From Lepiota brunneoincarnata (taxonomy: Eukaryota; Basidiomycota; Agaricomycetes; Agaricales; Agaricaceae): DNA of 64,000 bases. The notes beneath the pieces are model-generated. The model was not told the DNA's origin. It saw only the letters and a list, made by a program, of their open reading frames with translations, and ran no database searches. The position numbers were made by a program, and so were the translations under genes. Shown one piece after another: positions 46,623 through 58,672 of the stretch (the first letter of the stretch is position 1; each line of letters begins with the position of its first letter). The stretch is taken from contig JAEBUN010000003.1 of NCBI GenBank assembly GCA_023014365.1, positions 1,984,001 to 2,048,000 on the forward strand. The letters run 5' to 3'.

Positions 46623-49125
46623 TCACCACTCCTCCGGAACAAACGTTCCAAGCAAGTTCAGCTCGTCGTCCTCAATATCGCCTTCCATTCCTTTCTCCAA
46701 GTCCTCCTCCTCAGTAATACCGTCAGTCCAATATCCGGACCTCCTATTCTTGCCTCGATTTCGCTTTCTGTTTCCACGTAGCCCATTGCGTCGCCTTCCC
46801 TTCCTTAGACGTTGTGCCGTAGGTGAGGGGGGCTCTGCAACTTTCCATTCCATGTCTTCCAAGTCCAGATCATGGTGAGAGTGGGAGCGGAGCATCAACT
46901 CGTCATCAGAAGAACAGCAAGAACAAGCTCCATCAATGTACCCTGAGTCCTGCACGTCTTCCTGGACATCCGTAGGCATTGGCGGTTCCGACCGTTGGAC
47001 TTGACTAGCTTGAACAACGGTCCCACTTCTTGTCCGTCTTGCACCACCCCCGCCCTGCACAATGGTCCCACTGCGGTTCCTACCTCCTGCACGAGCGGCT
47101 ATTGCAGAATTTCCATGACCAATCGGTCCACTGGGGGCTCGCTCTCCAACTCCAGAAGCCTTTAACACTTGAGGTGAGACCACATCGCAACCAGGCGTCT
47201 CCTGGGATTCTTGGTCGGTGTTCTCAATCACTTCAGCGCTGTCCCCTGCATTATTTCTGGTCCACGTGAGGGACAATCTATTGGTTTTTAGCTTGGGGAG
47301 CATGGGTCTTGGACGGCCGTCTTTGCGGTGGGCTGGGTCTTTAATCGACGTGACGTCCATGACACGTTCCAATCCAACGGGGGAATCGTGAGCAACGCGT
47401 GACGGGTTGGGGCGAGCCATTTCTGGGGATGTATTTGGATGGTCCAATAACAAAGTGTTTGAAACGTACCCAATGTGGTTACTTTCCCCTCGGGGACCGC
47501 GTTTCCCGGCCCAATTTGTGCCTGTTGCTTCTGTCGTTTGTGGTAGCTGGGAGGGGAGACGATGCTATCGCTGATCCAGGGAGAATACTCCCTGGTCTCA
47601 GTTGCTGCCCCCGGGTGATCCTCCACATCCTTAATATTAGTCGCCTGAATCTGCCTGCTGGTATCGGCGGGAATGGCAAGGGAAACAAGGGACGGCGGCA
47701 GCATCTCCCGAGCGTGGTTAGGAGTCGATCTTCCTCGGATGTGGACGAAAATATCTGTGGTCTCATAGTCATCGCTGTCAACTTCGACAGCATACATGCT
47801 CAACTGAGACGGTGGTCTGTTGAAATCCACTGTCCCTCCGAGGGAAGAGGTAAAATATACTCCTGAATCAGCCGAGTACGAGTCGAGATAAGGAGCGAGG
47901 CGTCCGACCGATGGATCGTCTCTTAATCGAAGATGGAAGCCAACCGCCGCTGTATTATCCCTATCCCCGGGGTGACGGGTATGGGACGGCAGAAACGACA
48001 GGGGGTCAAGGAAGGTCAGAGAGGGCCGTGATGTTGGGACAGAAGGCCGCCGCCGTCCAGCGAACGGATCGGTGGCTGGGCTTGCAGACCGGTGTGTCGG
48101 GGAAGTCTGTGCACTCTGTGGTGCGACTATACGACGAGTGCCGGGGATTAACGATGATCCGTTAGAGACGAAGGCGTTTGTAGCAGTACTCGACCCCCTC
48201 AGGATATCGGCGTTGGTGCGTGCATTAGCAAGCGTCCGTACATGGCCTCTGCCATGGTTTTCGTCTGAGCTTGTCTTTAATTTCGTAAACGTATCTCGCG
48301 GCACCTCGACGGCGATCGCGGAAGAGGCATGAGGCGAGGGTGAGGAAGGTCGAGATGTGAAAGGACTGGCGAGTATGCGAAGGTAGGACCCCGCGGATTC
48401 AACCTCGGCGCCTGTATGTTCTTTCAGGACGGATATATGCGCACTTCCCAGGGCCTGCCCAAGAAATAGATATTTCAGTACCCCGTAATAGAACATAACT
48501 GGGGACTTGCTCGGCGAGAGCGGTTCCAACCCGCCATGGGCGCCGTGTTTTCTTTGAGGCGACGGGAGCTAGTCCTAGACTTGAGCGACATAAGAATCCC
48601 ATTCACAAGCCCTTCACCAGCGTTCTTGGACATGTTAGATTGGGCAGCAGGAACAGGATCAGATTCGTGTCCGGGGGAATCTGGCACCGGTTTTGATGAG
48701 CTCAGATTAAATATTTGACTTTCTCTCAGCCGCGAGGGATGTGGCGTCTGGAAGAGCTGGTTTTGTAAATTGTTCAATGGATCCATGTCTGCTTCTGCGT
48801 CGGTTCGAAGGCCCCGAGCCTCCAAGTGTTCTTTGCCGGTGAATATGCTCGAGCTTGCTAGTGTATACGGTTTCAACCCGGCAGCAGGCCGCAGCGAGGA
48901 ATGTCTTGAACGCTTAGGTACCCGTCCGCCTAGCTCTGAGTCTGCCGCGTTGCGTTCGGGGTCAGGAATTTCTGAAAGGGGATCCGTCTGAATATCCACA
49001 CCGCCGCCCTCTCGGGCCGTGGTGTGCAGTTGCCGAGATCTGCGCCCATAAGTGTTGGGCTTTCTGCGGCTAGAGGACATGGTGGTGAGAGCAGGAAGGT
49101 CCATCACAAGGTTCTGGATTGACAT
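46623..49125 (-). CDS. Large disordered protein of unknown function
   Basis: Three long open segments on one strand form a protein of about 800 residues. It starts MSIQNLVMDLPALTTMSSSR; a second Met at 49080, MSSSRRKPNTYGRR, is also possible. The last intron is well supported: the segment ending ..PEGKVTTL joins EMARPNPSRVAHDSPVG over GTACGT..CCCAG. The first join, near 48450-48520, is uncertain; one option runs from ..NRSRRA to ..HTGAEVES. The protein is Ser-, Pro- and Arg-rich with no folded domain I know. Two near repeats, RSGTIVQGGGGARRT and RSGTVVQASQVQRS, lie close together. A basic patch (RLRKGRRRNGLRGNRKRNRG) precedes an acidic end (EEEDLEKGMEGDIEDDELNL). It is 194 bases downstream of the SHE10-like gene on the same strand. 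Confidence 0.6.
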
Positions 49126-49319
49126 CGCGGCTGTTAGCGTCACAATCCTATGGCAATCACAAGAAGCATATGCATTGAGAAGAGTCTGTAAGGTAAATTT
49201 AAATAGCATATATAAACCAGGCGAACAAAAAAGAACGAAAGAACTTGAATACCCCAAAGAGGAATGTCGCAAAATATATGCAACAAATTAGCGAAAACAG
49301 AGGAAGGGCACAATTAATA

Positions 49320-52072
49320 TTACAGCTCAATCCTTCCATCGACAATGGCTTGTTTGGCTAGTTCTTCGACTTGCTCCTTGCTCTTCCCGATTACTACGCT
49401 GCCTGGGTCGATATTTTCTAGCGCTGGCTCGGGAGATATAGGAAGAATAGACACTTGTGGCTCTTCTTCCTCCTCACATTCTTCCTCGTCGTATTCATCT
49501 TCTGATTCAGATTCGGGGTCAGGGACATTACTCAGCAGTTGATTGCCCTGGCTGGCGAGACTGCTCATCCTGAAGGCGAACCCATGAATCATGTCCTGGA
49601 CCTCGCTATCCAGTTTATCCAGGATAGGAACCAGCTCGTCTTGAGGAGAATTGACGTGAGTTCCGTTTTGAATTGCGCGCGCGGATTGTTCAAAGCGCTC
49701 GAAAGCTGGAAGTGAGTTAGTAAGTAAGCCACAACACGATAAACCAAACCACATACTCCTCATGAGGTCGTGATACTTTTGCCAGTCGTAATATGTAACA
49801 TCGTCCAGCCAGGCATAGTCGAGTCCAAGGTCTGCTTGCGCTCGGTCCGCCAAAGACTTGACCTGCCGAGAAGCTGATAAAACCTGGGAGTAATCTTGAG
49901 TGGATGTTGAACATCGACCAGGAAATTACTCACAGCATTGGCCTCGTTCTCCCTAATCCCAATGTACCAATTATGCACCTCTTCCTGAACGCTCCTCACT
50001 ATGTCTTTGAACTTGCTTTCCACCTTGTCAATCACTTTGGTCCATTTTCCCCGCTCCTTCTGCAATTCTTCCTCTGCGACATCGCGACTACTGAGTTTCT
50101 TAAGATAGCCCTCCAACCCGCTCAATAGCTTCCCGCCCTCAGTTTGCACCTTTTCGATGACCTCCTTGCCCTTGCCATCTGGCCCACCAGGGCTATCCGA
50201 AGAAAGCGGACCAATATACTTGACGGCGTCTGCTCGGATGTCCTTGATCTCGTCATGAACACGGCCCTCGAGATCCTTTGTAAGTGTATCCAATTCGGAC
50301 TGCCAACGCAGATGTCGACCGACGATGTTCGCCCGTTTCTCAGCAACAGCTGCCCTCTTGGTTTCTTCATCCTCCTCTTCCTGCAATGGCGAGACCGGTT
50401 CCGGTTTTGGTTCCGGAGTCATCCTGGCTTCCTCTCCGCTGCTATCAAGACCGAGTTCATGTAAGAACTCGTCGATATCTTCAATTTCGGTCGTATCAAT
50501 GGAAGTCTCTTCTGGATGAAGACTAGCTTGTACCACGGACGCCGCAGACATGACTTCTTCAGGAGCTCCGACTGTGGTAGATGCAGTCTCCGCAGGGACT
50601 GGGGTGGATGTGAAGGGGACCTGTCCAGCCTCCTCCAACCAGATGTCCTTCTCCAATAGGACATTACTCGTATGCGCAATGCTTGCTCCTGCCACACGTG
50701 CAGCCTTCTTGAGGATCCCTTCAGGGGTCGGGGCAGGAGTTGGGACGGTGGGTACTTCCACAGCCTCAGGCTCTTCCGGAAATATGTCGATAATATCGGG
50801 AGTGATAGAAGGTGGAAGGACAGGCTCGACTTTGGCTGCGGACGTGATGACCGTCGCTTGTTCAGTCATTCCAACAGTGGCACCCTCAGGATCTGCATCC
50901 GTACCGGGAATGTTTTCGAGCAGGACAGAGTCTCCAGATCCAGTGGGCGCAACAACGACAGTGGTTGGAGTTGCAAGACTGGGAGAAGAACCTGACTTCT
51001 CCGCTGCCTTTTCCCAAATCCTCAAGGCATGCGGATCAACATATTGCCTTCGCAATTCTCCAACGCGGCCCAGGGCAACCTGTGACAAAGCTACTGTCCC
51101 ACCGACAAGACGTTTGCCCTTGACACGCGCCTCCTTCGAAGCTCGACATAATAGGGGCTTGAGTTGGCCATAGGCACGTGACACGTAGGGCCTTGCTAAA
51201 TCGTATGCACGAATACCATGAGGTTTGACTTTGGCGTACGTAAAAAGAGCGAGTTGCTGGGCTTTGCGAGAAAAGGCAGATATGTGCTGTGCGAGTGCCT
51301 GCACATGTGGTACCGCTCGGCGACTGAGATATCCGACGCGCTTGGTGATTGGCGAGATGTACTTGTTAACGAGAGGTTGGGCATAAACATTGTATCTCGG
51401 CATAATAGCACGTGTCCAATAGGGCTTGACGGCGCCATTCCACACACGAACGGTAGTGCGTTTGGAGAAGCGAACGATAGTGTTGACATAAGGAGCTGTG
51501 CGACGTTGTGCGGCGGCAATATAGGGTGTCACCGGGACGACGTAGTTTTGATAGACAGGTTTGGCATATTTTTCATAAGGCTGGACAATAATAGGATGCG
51601 TAACTGCAGCACGGATTGGAGGGATGACGTAGGGTTCAAGGACATATGAACGATAGGTGGTGAGGGAGCGGCAAATGGGCGATGTATGATTGACGTCGGA
51701 CGGACAGGCGTATAAAGAATAGACCGCGAACGTTGCAAGAAAGAGGAGGAATAGGCGGTCTAAAAGTGGCCGTTTTCTTTCGCGCGAAAGTGAGGAGCCC
51801 GACTTGTGCCCTTTTGATTTGCTCTTGGACTTTGATTTGGCTATCCCATTGGGTGTCTGCAAGACCATCATATGTCAGGTGGTTCTGACGAGAGCGTAGG
51901 AAGAAGCTCGTACATCTTTATTAGGTTGGAGTGATGTATCTAAAGGATTGTCTGAGGTTGCGGAGCGATTGGAGTATGGTCTGGCAGCGACAGCACGGGG
52001 AAGTGCTTGCGTTGAGGTTGTGCGAGAGTTTGGCGGGGCTGGCGCAGAAGGTTTCTTGCGAGTAACTACCAT
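49320..52072 (-). CDS. SHE10-like membrane-anchored coiled-coil protein
   Basis: Likely a secretory-pathway protein. It starts MVVTRKKPSAPAPPNSRTTS. After an intron come a basic stretch (KSKSKSKSKGHKS) and one membrane segment, RLFLLFLATFAVYSLYACP, probably a signal anchor. A long Tyr/Pro-spaced region follows (PYEKYAKPVYQNYVVPVTPY, PRYNVYAQPLVNKYISPIT). An acidic middle part comes next, then coiled coil with EVHNWYIGIRENEANA. The end carries LDYAWLDDVTYYDWQKYHDL and an acidic tail (SESEDEYDEEECEEEEE) ending IVDGRIEL. The LDDV..W..YH block recalls the yeast SHE10/OSW7 outer-spore-wall family; that link is from memory and tentative. About 800 residues, few introns. Confidence 0.7.
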
Positions 52073-54232
52073 TCTAGCTGGTAGAGAGAGGAATAGGTGG
52101 TGAGAGTCGACGTGGCCGCTGAATTGATGGCTTTCACCCCGACAACGTTGCGTTGAAATCTGCCGAACCGTTGGATACCGTTCCAATTTGATTTGGTAAT
52201 GACAACGTCAGTGTTTGTGCATGCTTACCATTGTCATTGAGTATCAACATTTGTAACTTGATGGCTGTGACCTGCGCATTGCATCGTGACGTTCGTAGTC
52301 TTCCCTTTAAAGAGCCGAGCTGGGAAGGTAAACGCATTCCGCAGATGTGATACTGATGGCCAAGCGACAAGAGTGCTGCACAGTCCCCCCAAAAACCCAC
52401 CGCTAAAATATCAGCAGAGGCCCCACGGATCAGAACCCGCAATTCCGGGCACCTAGAAACAACCCCCAACGCTTGAATACATGATTGCAGAAATGCCTCT
52501 AATTCCTCAATTGCGTCGCCGTCTCCCGATCAAGATTCCAACTGATGAAGTGGAGGACCTGGGACCAATCATTACGCATTACCACAAGAACGGCCAACTC
52601 CTTGATATGCCTCCCTGCAAGTACAATCAATGGTGGCGTGATACGAGACAGGGTCGCGTAGCACGCGTCCCGAGCAGCAAGCTCCACTCTGCCCAAAGGC
52701 ACGATCTGCACCGAAGTCATCCAGACTCGGCAACATGATGGCTATTTGTTATATTCGCGTTGAACAAGCGTTTGGGCCCGAGAACACAGTCGTTACTAGC
52801 TCCATACATACTACTAGATCACAATACCGCGGCCCCTCCCAGGATGCGTCTGTGCATGCCAATATTTTGCACCACTAACATGGAGTCTCCATTATCAGTG
52901 AGCGTGAGTCCTCAGCTGTCCTCGGTCAGGAGTATATCAAATACCACCGGTGAATAAAAGAGTTCGAATGTCAGGTGCACTGGCGAAGCGGTAACCGGAG
53001 AGTCAGGGAATCGTTCACATAATGAGCCCAAACGTCTGGATCAGAGGGGAGAGACTGCTTTTAGGAATTGAGGTAGGGTATCCGGCATGGGCTGCAAGGA
53101 GATAGGTAGTGAAGCGCGAGTCCGGCGTTTGAAAATTGAAATCACTGGGGAATTCGAACCAATCAATTACCACACTGCCTCTTGGCCTAAGTTTAGCGGG
53201 CGGTGGATGAGAAGGTTACAAGCTCCGTGTGCCAGGCAGCTCCAAATCGCAGTCATCTGTTCTGGGAGACACCATACTAAAAGGACCATATTCCGTCACT
53301 GTCATTCCACCACGTTCTACTTAGACTGAGATGTGAGCCCGACCCCGACCCCGAGTTGCCGAGGCGGCTCGCCAGTAATTTGGAAGAGTCGGAAGACCAC
53401 TGGGTGGATAGAATTTTGTTAGGTTCAGACACTAGAGGATGAAATAGCGCCATTCATGCAAACCGATAAGTGACATGTCAGTCGCCTCAATTAATAGTTA
53501 GTCTTCAGAGAACGGTTACGGTGGCTCAGCGGAAGCTTGGGTTGGGGGGAGCGGCCTGCATTTCCGGATTATTGCCTTTTTTGGCATTGGACCTACGAGG
53601 TATTTTCTGGAGGAAATTTACATTAAAAACATAAGCGTGACGAAAAATTATGACTCCGGCGTGTCTCCAGGAAAGCCGACCGGGGAAGCTCTTCATCGCC
53701 GGTCACATGCCTTCACTTCTCCATTTGCGCGGCCTCGGAAGTTCTGATAAACATAGACGCCCCAGTACACAGGGTGGGTAAGCGGATCCACATAGTGTGT
53801 CCGAAGGCGCCCAGCGGGGGTTCAGGTACGAATCATAAGGTGCTAGTGCTGTTGTATGTTTCAGATGGCTTCCAGCCCAAGAGGTCATACCTAGGCCCGA
53901 ATAGCGACCAGATGCAACCAATCTTTTCTCCGATGTCGGGTAAAGAGATGAAAGCGGGGCGGGTTATAATTTTATTGGAGGGGGGCGTAGTATGAAAACG
54001 GGGCGGGTTATTTATTGGACGGGGCGCAGTCGAACCGCATGGCGTATCCCAGCGAACCTGACTAGAACAAATGAACGCCCGCCAAGTCTCGTGCCAGTGT
54101 ACACGACGCATCATGGGTTTAGCTGAGATCATGTTTGGATCCAAGGCTGGTGCCAACTAGCGCCAACTACTTACCATTTTCATTCACCTCCAGCAAAACT
54201 CGGGTAGTCCAAGCAGTCATAGGAGTGCTACA
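52073..54232. other. Gene-poor stretch, 2.2 kb
   Basis: Only short ORFs, the longest plus-strand one being 85 codons at 52481-52738, with no recognised domain. It includes a short tandem repeat (listed separately) and the promoter of the mitochondrial ribosomal protein gene. Confidence 0.4.
53951..54029. repeat. Imperfect tandem repeat, two units
   Basis: The unit starting AAAGCGGGGCGGGTTAT at 53951-53990 recurs as AAAACGGGGCGGGTTAT at 53996-54029, each followed by a TTTATTGGA(G/C)GGGG-type end. Period is about 45 bases. Confidence 0.75.
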
Positions 54233-54640
54233 ATGGCGTCACTAGCGACTTGCCGACGCGCAGTTCTCTCCCACCATCTATATGCACGGACCCTCACAAC
54301 CACCGCCTCCATTCCTTCCGCTGCCTCTCCTCCCTCCTCAGCAACGGAACCTGCCCCTCTTACCCACTTCAAGGTTACTCTCCGACGCTCCGGTATCTCC
54401 CTTGGCGAAAAGATAAAGGGTGCCCTCGAGTCCCTCGGCTTCCACAGACGGAACCAAACCGTCTACCATAAGCACACCCCGGAAATCGCTGGTATGATCC
54501 TCAAAGTCAAGGAACTCGTCGAGGTGGAAAACGTCCCCGCTCATGCGGTCCGGAATAAGTGGCAGCAACGGCAGGAGAGGAAAGCGGTGAGGGGATATAA
54601 AGTTGTCGGTAGCAAGCGGGATACGTTTATGCATATCTAG
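54233..54640 (+). CDS. MRPL33: Mitochondrial ribosomal protein uL30m (L33 in yeast)
   Basis: Large-subunit protein of the mitochondrial ribosome. A single exon of 135 codons. The N-terminus MASLATCRRAVLSHHLYART, rich in Arg, Ser and Ala and without acids, is a good mitochondrial targeting sequence. The uL30 core is HFKVTLRRSGISLGEKIKGA then LESLGFHRRNQTVYHKHTPE and IAGMILKVKELVEVENV. It lacks introns, unlike most neighbours. The start at 54233 is the first Met, with a cTACAATGG context. Confidence 0.92.
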   Translation: MASLATCRRAVLSHHLYARTLTTTASIPSAASPPSSATEPAPLTHFKVTLRRSGISLGEKIKGALESLGFHRRNQTVYHKHTPEIAGMILKVKELVEVENVPAHAVRNKWQQRQERKAVRGYKVVGSKRDTFMHI

Positions 54641-55378
54641 AGAATCGTTGTATGTTTAATTTTTTTTTTGGCGTTGGTTCGTGTGTCTAACGCTTTGTGT
54701 AGAATGTATTGCTATTCAATAACACGCGATTAGTTAGTCGCTGTGGCTCGTTTGACAGGGGATACTTTACGTGACTTCATGAAATTTGACTCCCGCATTG
54801 ACCGTGAACCTGCTATTGGCTGCTAAAACAGGCTGGGATGGTACACTTCTCCGCCCATCTTATGATGTTCTCCCACTTGTGTTCGGAGCGTTATAATTCC
54901 GGATGGCAAAAAGCGGTCCTTCCAAGGAAGCCTGAAGTGGTTGTTCGACCCGCAGGACTCTCGACACATACACGTGCAAGAAGTGCATACCCTAGCAGTA
55001 ACACCACTGTCTCTGAGTCTAGGTAGGCACACCGACAATCTCGTCGGTGGTCGTTGAGGTCTCAGTTCCATCGCTTGCGTCTCCAACGGCGTGATACTTG
55101 ATGCGGTGACCGGTCTAGATGACCAACACTCAAGAATTTCTGATACAATCCGGCACTCAAGCAAGGGCTAGCTTGCAACCGGAGCAATATGATCATAGGT
55201 GGTAGGACGGCCGGCAACAAGAGGGTCCGAATGATTGGAAGTAGTATACAACACAAGCAAATGGGGGAACGGCTACAGCTGAAAAGTAAATGAATGACAA
55301 ATGCTTAGATCAGTAAAGAATGGAGGAGGTTTGTCAGGTCATGGAGGTTTGAGCCCTCATTCACTTGGAAGGCGGCGC
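54641..55378. other. Convergent intergenic region
   Basis: The 3' space between uL30m and the UPF0357 gene. A T9 run is at about 54661-54669, soon after the uL30m stop. The 113-codon minus-strand ORF (54823-55164) has no domain. Confidence 0.45.
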
Positions 55379-55914
55379 TCACAGCCTGGTGACTGCCTTT
55401 GAATCTAAGGGCATACCTGTGGAAAGCATGTAAGGAGGTGATCATCCACACAGCTTTTACGAACTGACCAGAAGGGTCAATGCCGTTCGCCGCAAGTATG
55501 CGATTGTGGCGAATTAATCTTGCTTGATCGAAACTAAAGAGAGGGTGGGTATAACCAGAGGCAATAAAAGCAGAGCTCACTTGACACGCTCCCTGCGCAT
55601 GATTTCGAGCACCTCCTGTGTGCCCTGCTCATCCAGACCCGACCTGGAATCGTTGTCCCGTACGTTGGCTTCGACGTCGAAAGCAGAGGAGCTCAGCCCG
55701 GCGTTGATTTGTTCAGAGAAGGTGGCGAGGGGTGTGTAGTGACGCATCCTCGGAAATAGGAACTTTATACGATCTGACATACGCGGAAGAATGGTCTCGC
55801 GATAGCGATAGGAAACTGGGGGAGGGTCACAACAGCATAGGAGGTGTTAGAGAAAGTAGACCTACCCAGTGCCAAAACAAGAGTAAAAGCCAGCACAGAT
55901 GCATAGAACAACAT
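55379..55914 (-). CDS. UPF0357 family protein (yeast YCL012C type)
   Basis: Small single-span membrane protein of unknown role. Exons join as follows: MLFYASVLAFTLVLALV is the membrane or signal segment. After a 49-base intron come SYRYRETILPRMSDRIKFLF and RHYTPLATFSEQINAGLSSS. The family signature is DSRSGLDEQGTQEVLEIMRR, then NFDQARLIRHNRILAANGID, and the end is MPLDSKAVTRL. The Gly-Leu-Asp, Phe-Asp-x-Ala-Arg and Gly-Ile-x-Pro-x-Gly motifs are those of UPF0357. The last two introns each rescue the frame. About 120 residues, the usual size. Confidence 0.85.
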
Positions 55915-56249
55915 TTGAATACAAGACGCCGCCGAAACAGTCGTAGGGTAGAAGGTGTAGGCTGAAGGTTTGAAGGGTTAAACACTGATAAGTGCATGTT
56001 TCTGGTGGCTGATATCTCCAACGTGTCTGCAGTCACGTGTCCCTGATTGGTTTCAAGTCTTTGCAGCATTGCTCATCTTTTTTTCCACTGGCAGTCTCCC
56101 AACTCTCCACGAGCATTATATTTGACTAAGCTTGTTTATTATCTTTTCGCGGCACGTCCTTTCAGACTCTCGTCGTACTGACTTTTTTTCCGTCGCCGTT
56201 GGAAATATGCCAACTCTCTTTGAGACACTCGAGGTAGAGTTTTGCGAGC
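55915..56249. promoter_or_regulatory. Divergent promoter region (UPF0357 / Smr protein)
   Basis: 335 bases between two divergent start codons. It should serve both genes. No motif stands out beyond a T-rich stretch near 56079-56087. Confidence 0.4.
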
Positions 56250-58327
56250 ATGACTCGACGTTCCATAATGACTTGTTCACAGAGTGAATTCTGTCCGCCG
56301 TTAGATTCATCTCTGCTGGCTGCGTTGCTGGCTGAAATCGAATCTGGTAGTGATGGGAAGCCCCTATCACCATCAGCGCCCCAAGTTGAGGGTCTTCGCG
56401 AAACCTTACGGGAGCTGGCGGCCCACGCTGACGAAGCACAACTCTCTGAGCTTTCAAATATACAAATGACACCCGCCACTGAAGATACCACCAGTTCCCA
56501 GGATTTCGGTTTTAGCGGAACTACAGGGAACACTTCCATCAGTTCTGAGTCTTCCTCTCGATTGTCGACCCATTCCTTCAGTTCACCTCTGGGCTTTCTT
56601 CAGGCTGCTCTTCCGGGTGTGTCCATGTCTATTTTAAAGAAAGTTTTGGATGAGGCGGAAAGAGATGGCAAGGAAATGGATATGTGGGACATCGTCGGGA
56701 GCGTTTTGTCCGCAGAGTCTATCCGGGAGTTGGAAGAACGAGGGTTGGATGGCCTGGAGGAGCTCGACGGTGGTTTCCGAGAGGATGGAATTGAGTGGGA
56801 GATTGCAACCCCTAGATCGGGGAAAATGGGTCGTTCCGCGCCCATCAGTAAACCGAAACGCGGACGAACCACAAAAATTGCTCTTGTTGACATTCGGCAA
56901 CAAAATCATGCTAAACCACAAGCACCTGGCGGTTCGCGTAAATCACCTATACCTGATCCATGGACTCAGATCTCATCTATCGCAACTCACATCGCAACAT
57001 ATTTCTCACCACACCCTCCGTCTCTATTCCTATCCTATCTCCATTCTCCTGAATACGAGACGCCCTACAAAGCGCTCTGTGCGGCTCTCGAGGCTATTCG
57101 TAAATCTGATGTTAGCCATAGCCCGGATGATCATTCCGAGGTCCTTTTCAACCTACTAGACGTTCTCTTCGCCGGATACGAGCCCCTTAACTCGGAAGAG
57201 CGCTCGCGTCTCGTATACGAAGCCGAATTATGCGTTTGCGCAACTAATGGGCGTGGTGACGATGCCATTGATGTGGTCAGATTACTTCGCGAACTCAATT
57301 CAGATGCTGCTTCGGGCCAGTGGGAAATGGGTATATATCACCTCCCTGCATACAAATCTCTGCCCCCACCAACAACCTCCACATCCGGGACCAGTAAACG
57401 AAGCTCGCTCCCAGCTGTCCTGCCTCTGGCACCTGATGTACCACTCAAACCACCACTGCGTACCCCTACAACACCCAAAGTCGATCAGTACGAATGGCGG
57501 ATGGTCCCTGTACGAAAAAGGGCCGATAGTAGCCCCCATCCCTTGGCTCAAAATATACCAGCCTACGCTCGCGCCGCCGGGGATGGTTCTAAGGCGAAAG
57601 GTGGCGGTAAACAGACCGGAAAAGGTGGTAAGCGTGGCACTGGCGGCTCGCCACATAATCAGAGACGAATTGGGGAACATCGACGCAAACAGGAAGAGTT
57701 TTTGAGGCAAGCAGCAAAAATGTGGCAACGAGGAAACAAAAAATCCCGTGGTGGGGAAATTGCATACTATTATGCGGAGAAGGTGTGCTGGGTCCAAAAC
57801 GACAATCACCAAGTAGTAAACACCCTTACTAGGCTCGGGAATTTCAAGAGCTAGCAAAACAAGAGGCGCTTGAAAATGCCCGCCTCATGGTTTACTCGAA
57901 AAGGTGTTTGTTTTTAATCATGCATCAACCTCTGTTTTAATTCTGTGACTCAGGTCTTCGACTGGGGAGTATGATACGATTGACCTTCATGGTACAACTG
58001 TGTCCGAGGCACTGGTTATCGTCAATGAGATCCTCCAAGAATTTCAATGCTCTCCAAGTACGTCCCCGATATTCGATGATGTGATCAAGCTCACCCTCTA
58101 TTCTCTCACTTGCTCTTACGGGATCCCGCTGCTACTTTGGGATTTCGCGCTGGTGCATCGTGCCGCCTTGTGAAGGCCGACCCCTCAAGATTATTACAGG
58201 GCGTGGTTCTCATTCGACGAACAAGGTGGCTATCCTGAAACCAGCGATCAAGAATGCGCTCGTGGAGGACGGATGGACTGTGGGCACTTGGGAAACTGGT
58301 CTTGTGGTTCGCGGAAGGGATCATTAG
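56250..58327 (+). CDS. CUE-like, DUF1771 and Smr domain protein
   Basis: Smr-domain proteins are nucleases or RNA/DNA-binding factors; the fungal type with CUE and DUF1771 relates to Cue2 of no-go mRNA decay. The start is MTRRSIMTCSQSEFC. A CUE-like helix region is LGFLQAALPGVSMSILKKVL followed by DMWDIVGSVLSAESIREL. A long linker follows, with a Lys/Gly patch KAKGGGKQTGKGGKRGTGG. DUF1771 is RRIGEHRRKQEEFLRQAAKM then AYYYAEKAREFQELAKQEAL. The Smr domain has YDTIDLHGTTVSEALVIVNE with the DLHG motif and LKIITGRGSHSTNKVAILKP with TGxGxHS. Three introns near the 3' end; the main exon is over 500 codons. Ends GLVVRGRDH. The first Met could also be at 56268. Confidence 0.9.
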
Positions 58328-58672
58328 CTTGGAGAAACTACCAGAACGAGACTTACGATGCGCTTGATCATAGGCTGATACCCCTGCATATGCCATTGAT
58401 ATCATGTCCTCTCTGACGATTTCTTGGCTGCCTCGGATCCAACTCCGACTGACATATTGTATTTAGTTCTCATGTATTGGTTACATATCTTCTTGGTTCA
58501 GTAGTTGGTAGTGTGTGTCTGTACCTCTAATCATGTATATTTCTATTAATGGCTTTCCAAGAATGTGTCACGCTTCCCACGGCTCGTCAATTTACTCTTC
58601 ACCATACCAGCCTTTCCCCGGCACCCCAGAAGGCAGTACTTGGGTTCTGCATAATTCTCGACAATAAATATC
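58328..58672. other. Intergenic, nothing recognised
   Basis: The space between the Smr gene and the acetyltransferase gene, both plus strand. It probably holds the 3' UTR and promoter. Confidence 0.5.

Noticed and set aside
50550..51173. 207-codon plus-strand ORF
   Set aside because: It lies antisense within the long SHE10-like exon and has the Ser/Thr/Gly-rich composition expected of a shadow frame.
57300..57857. 185-codon minus-strand ORF
   Set aside because: Antisense to the Smr-protein exon, with no domain; a shadow.
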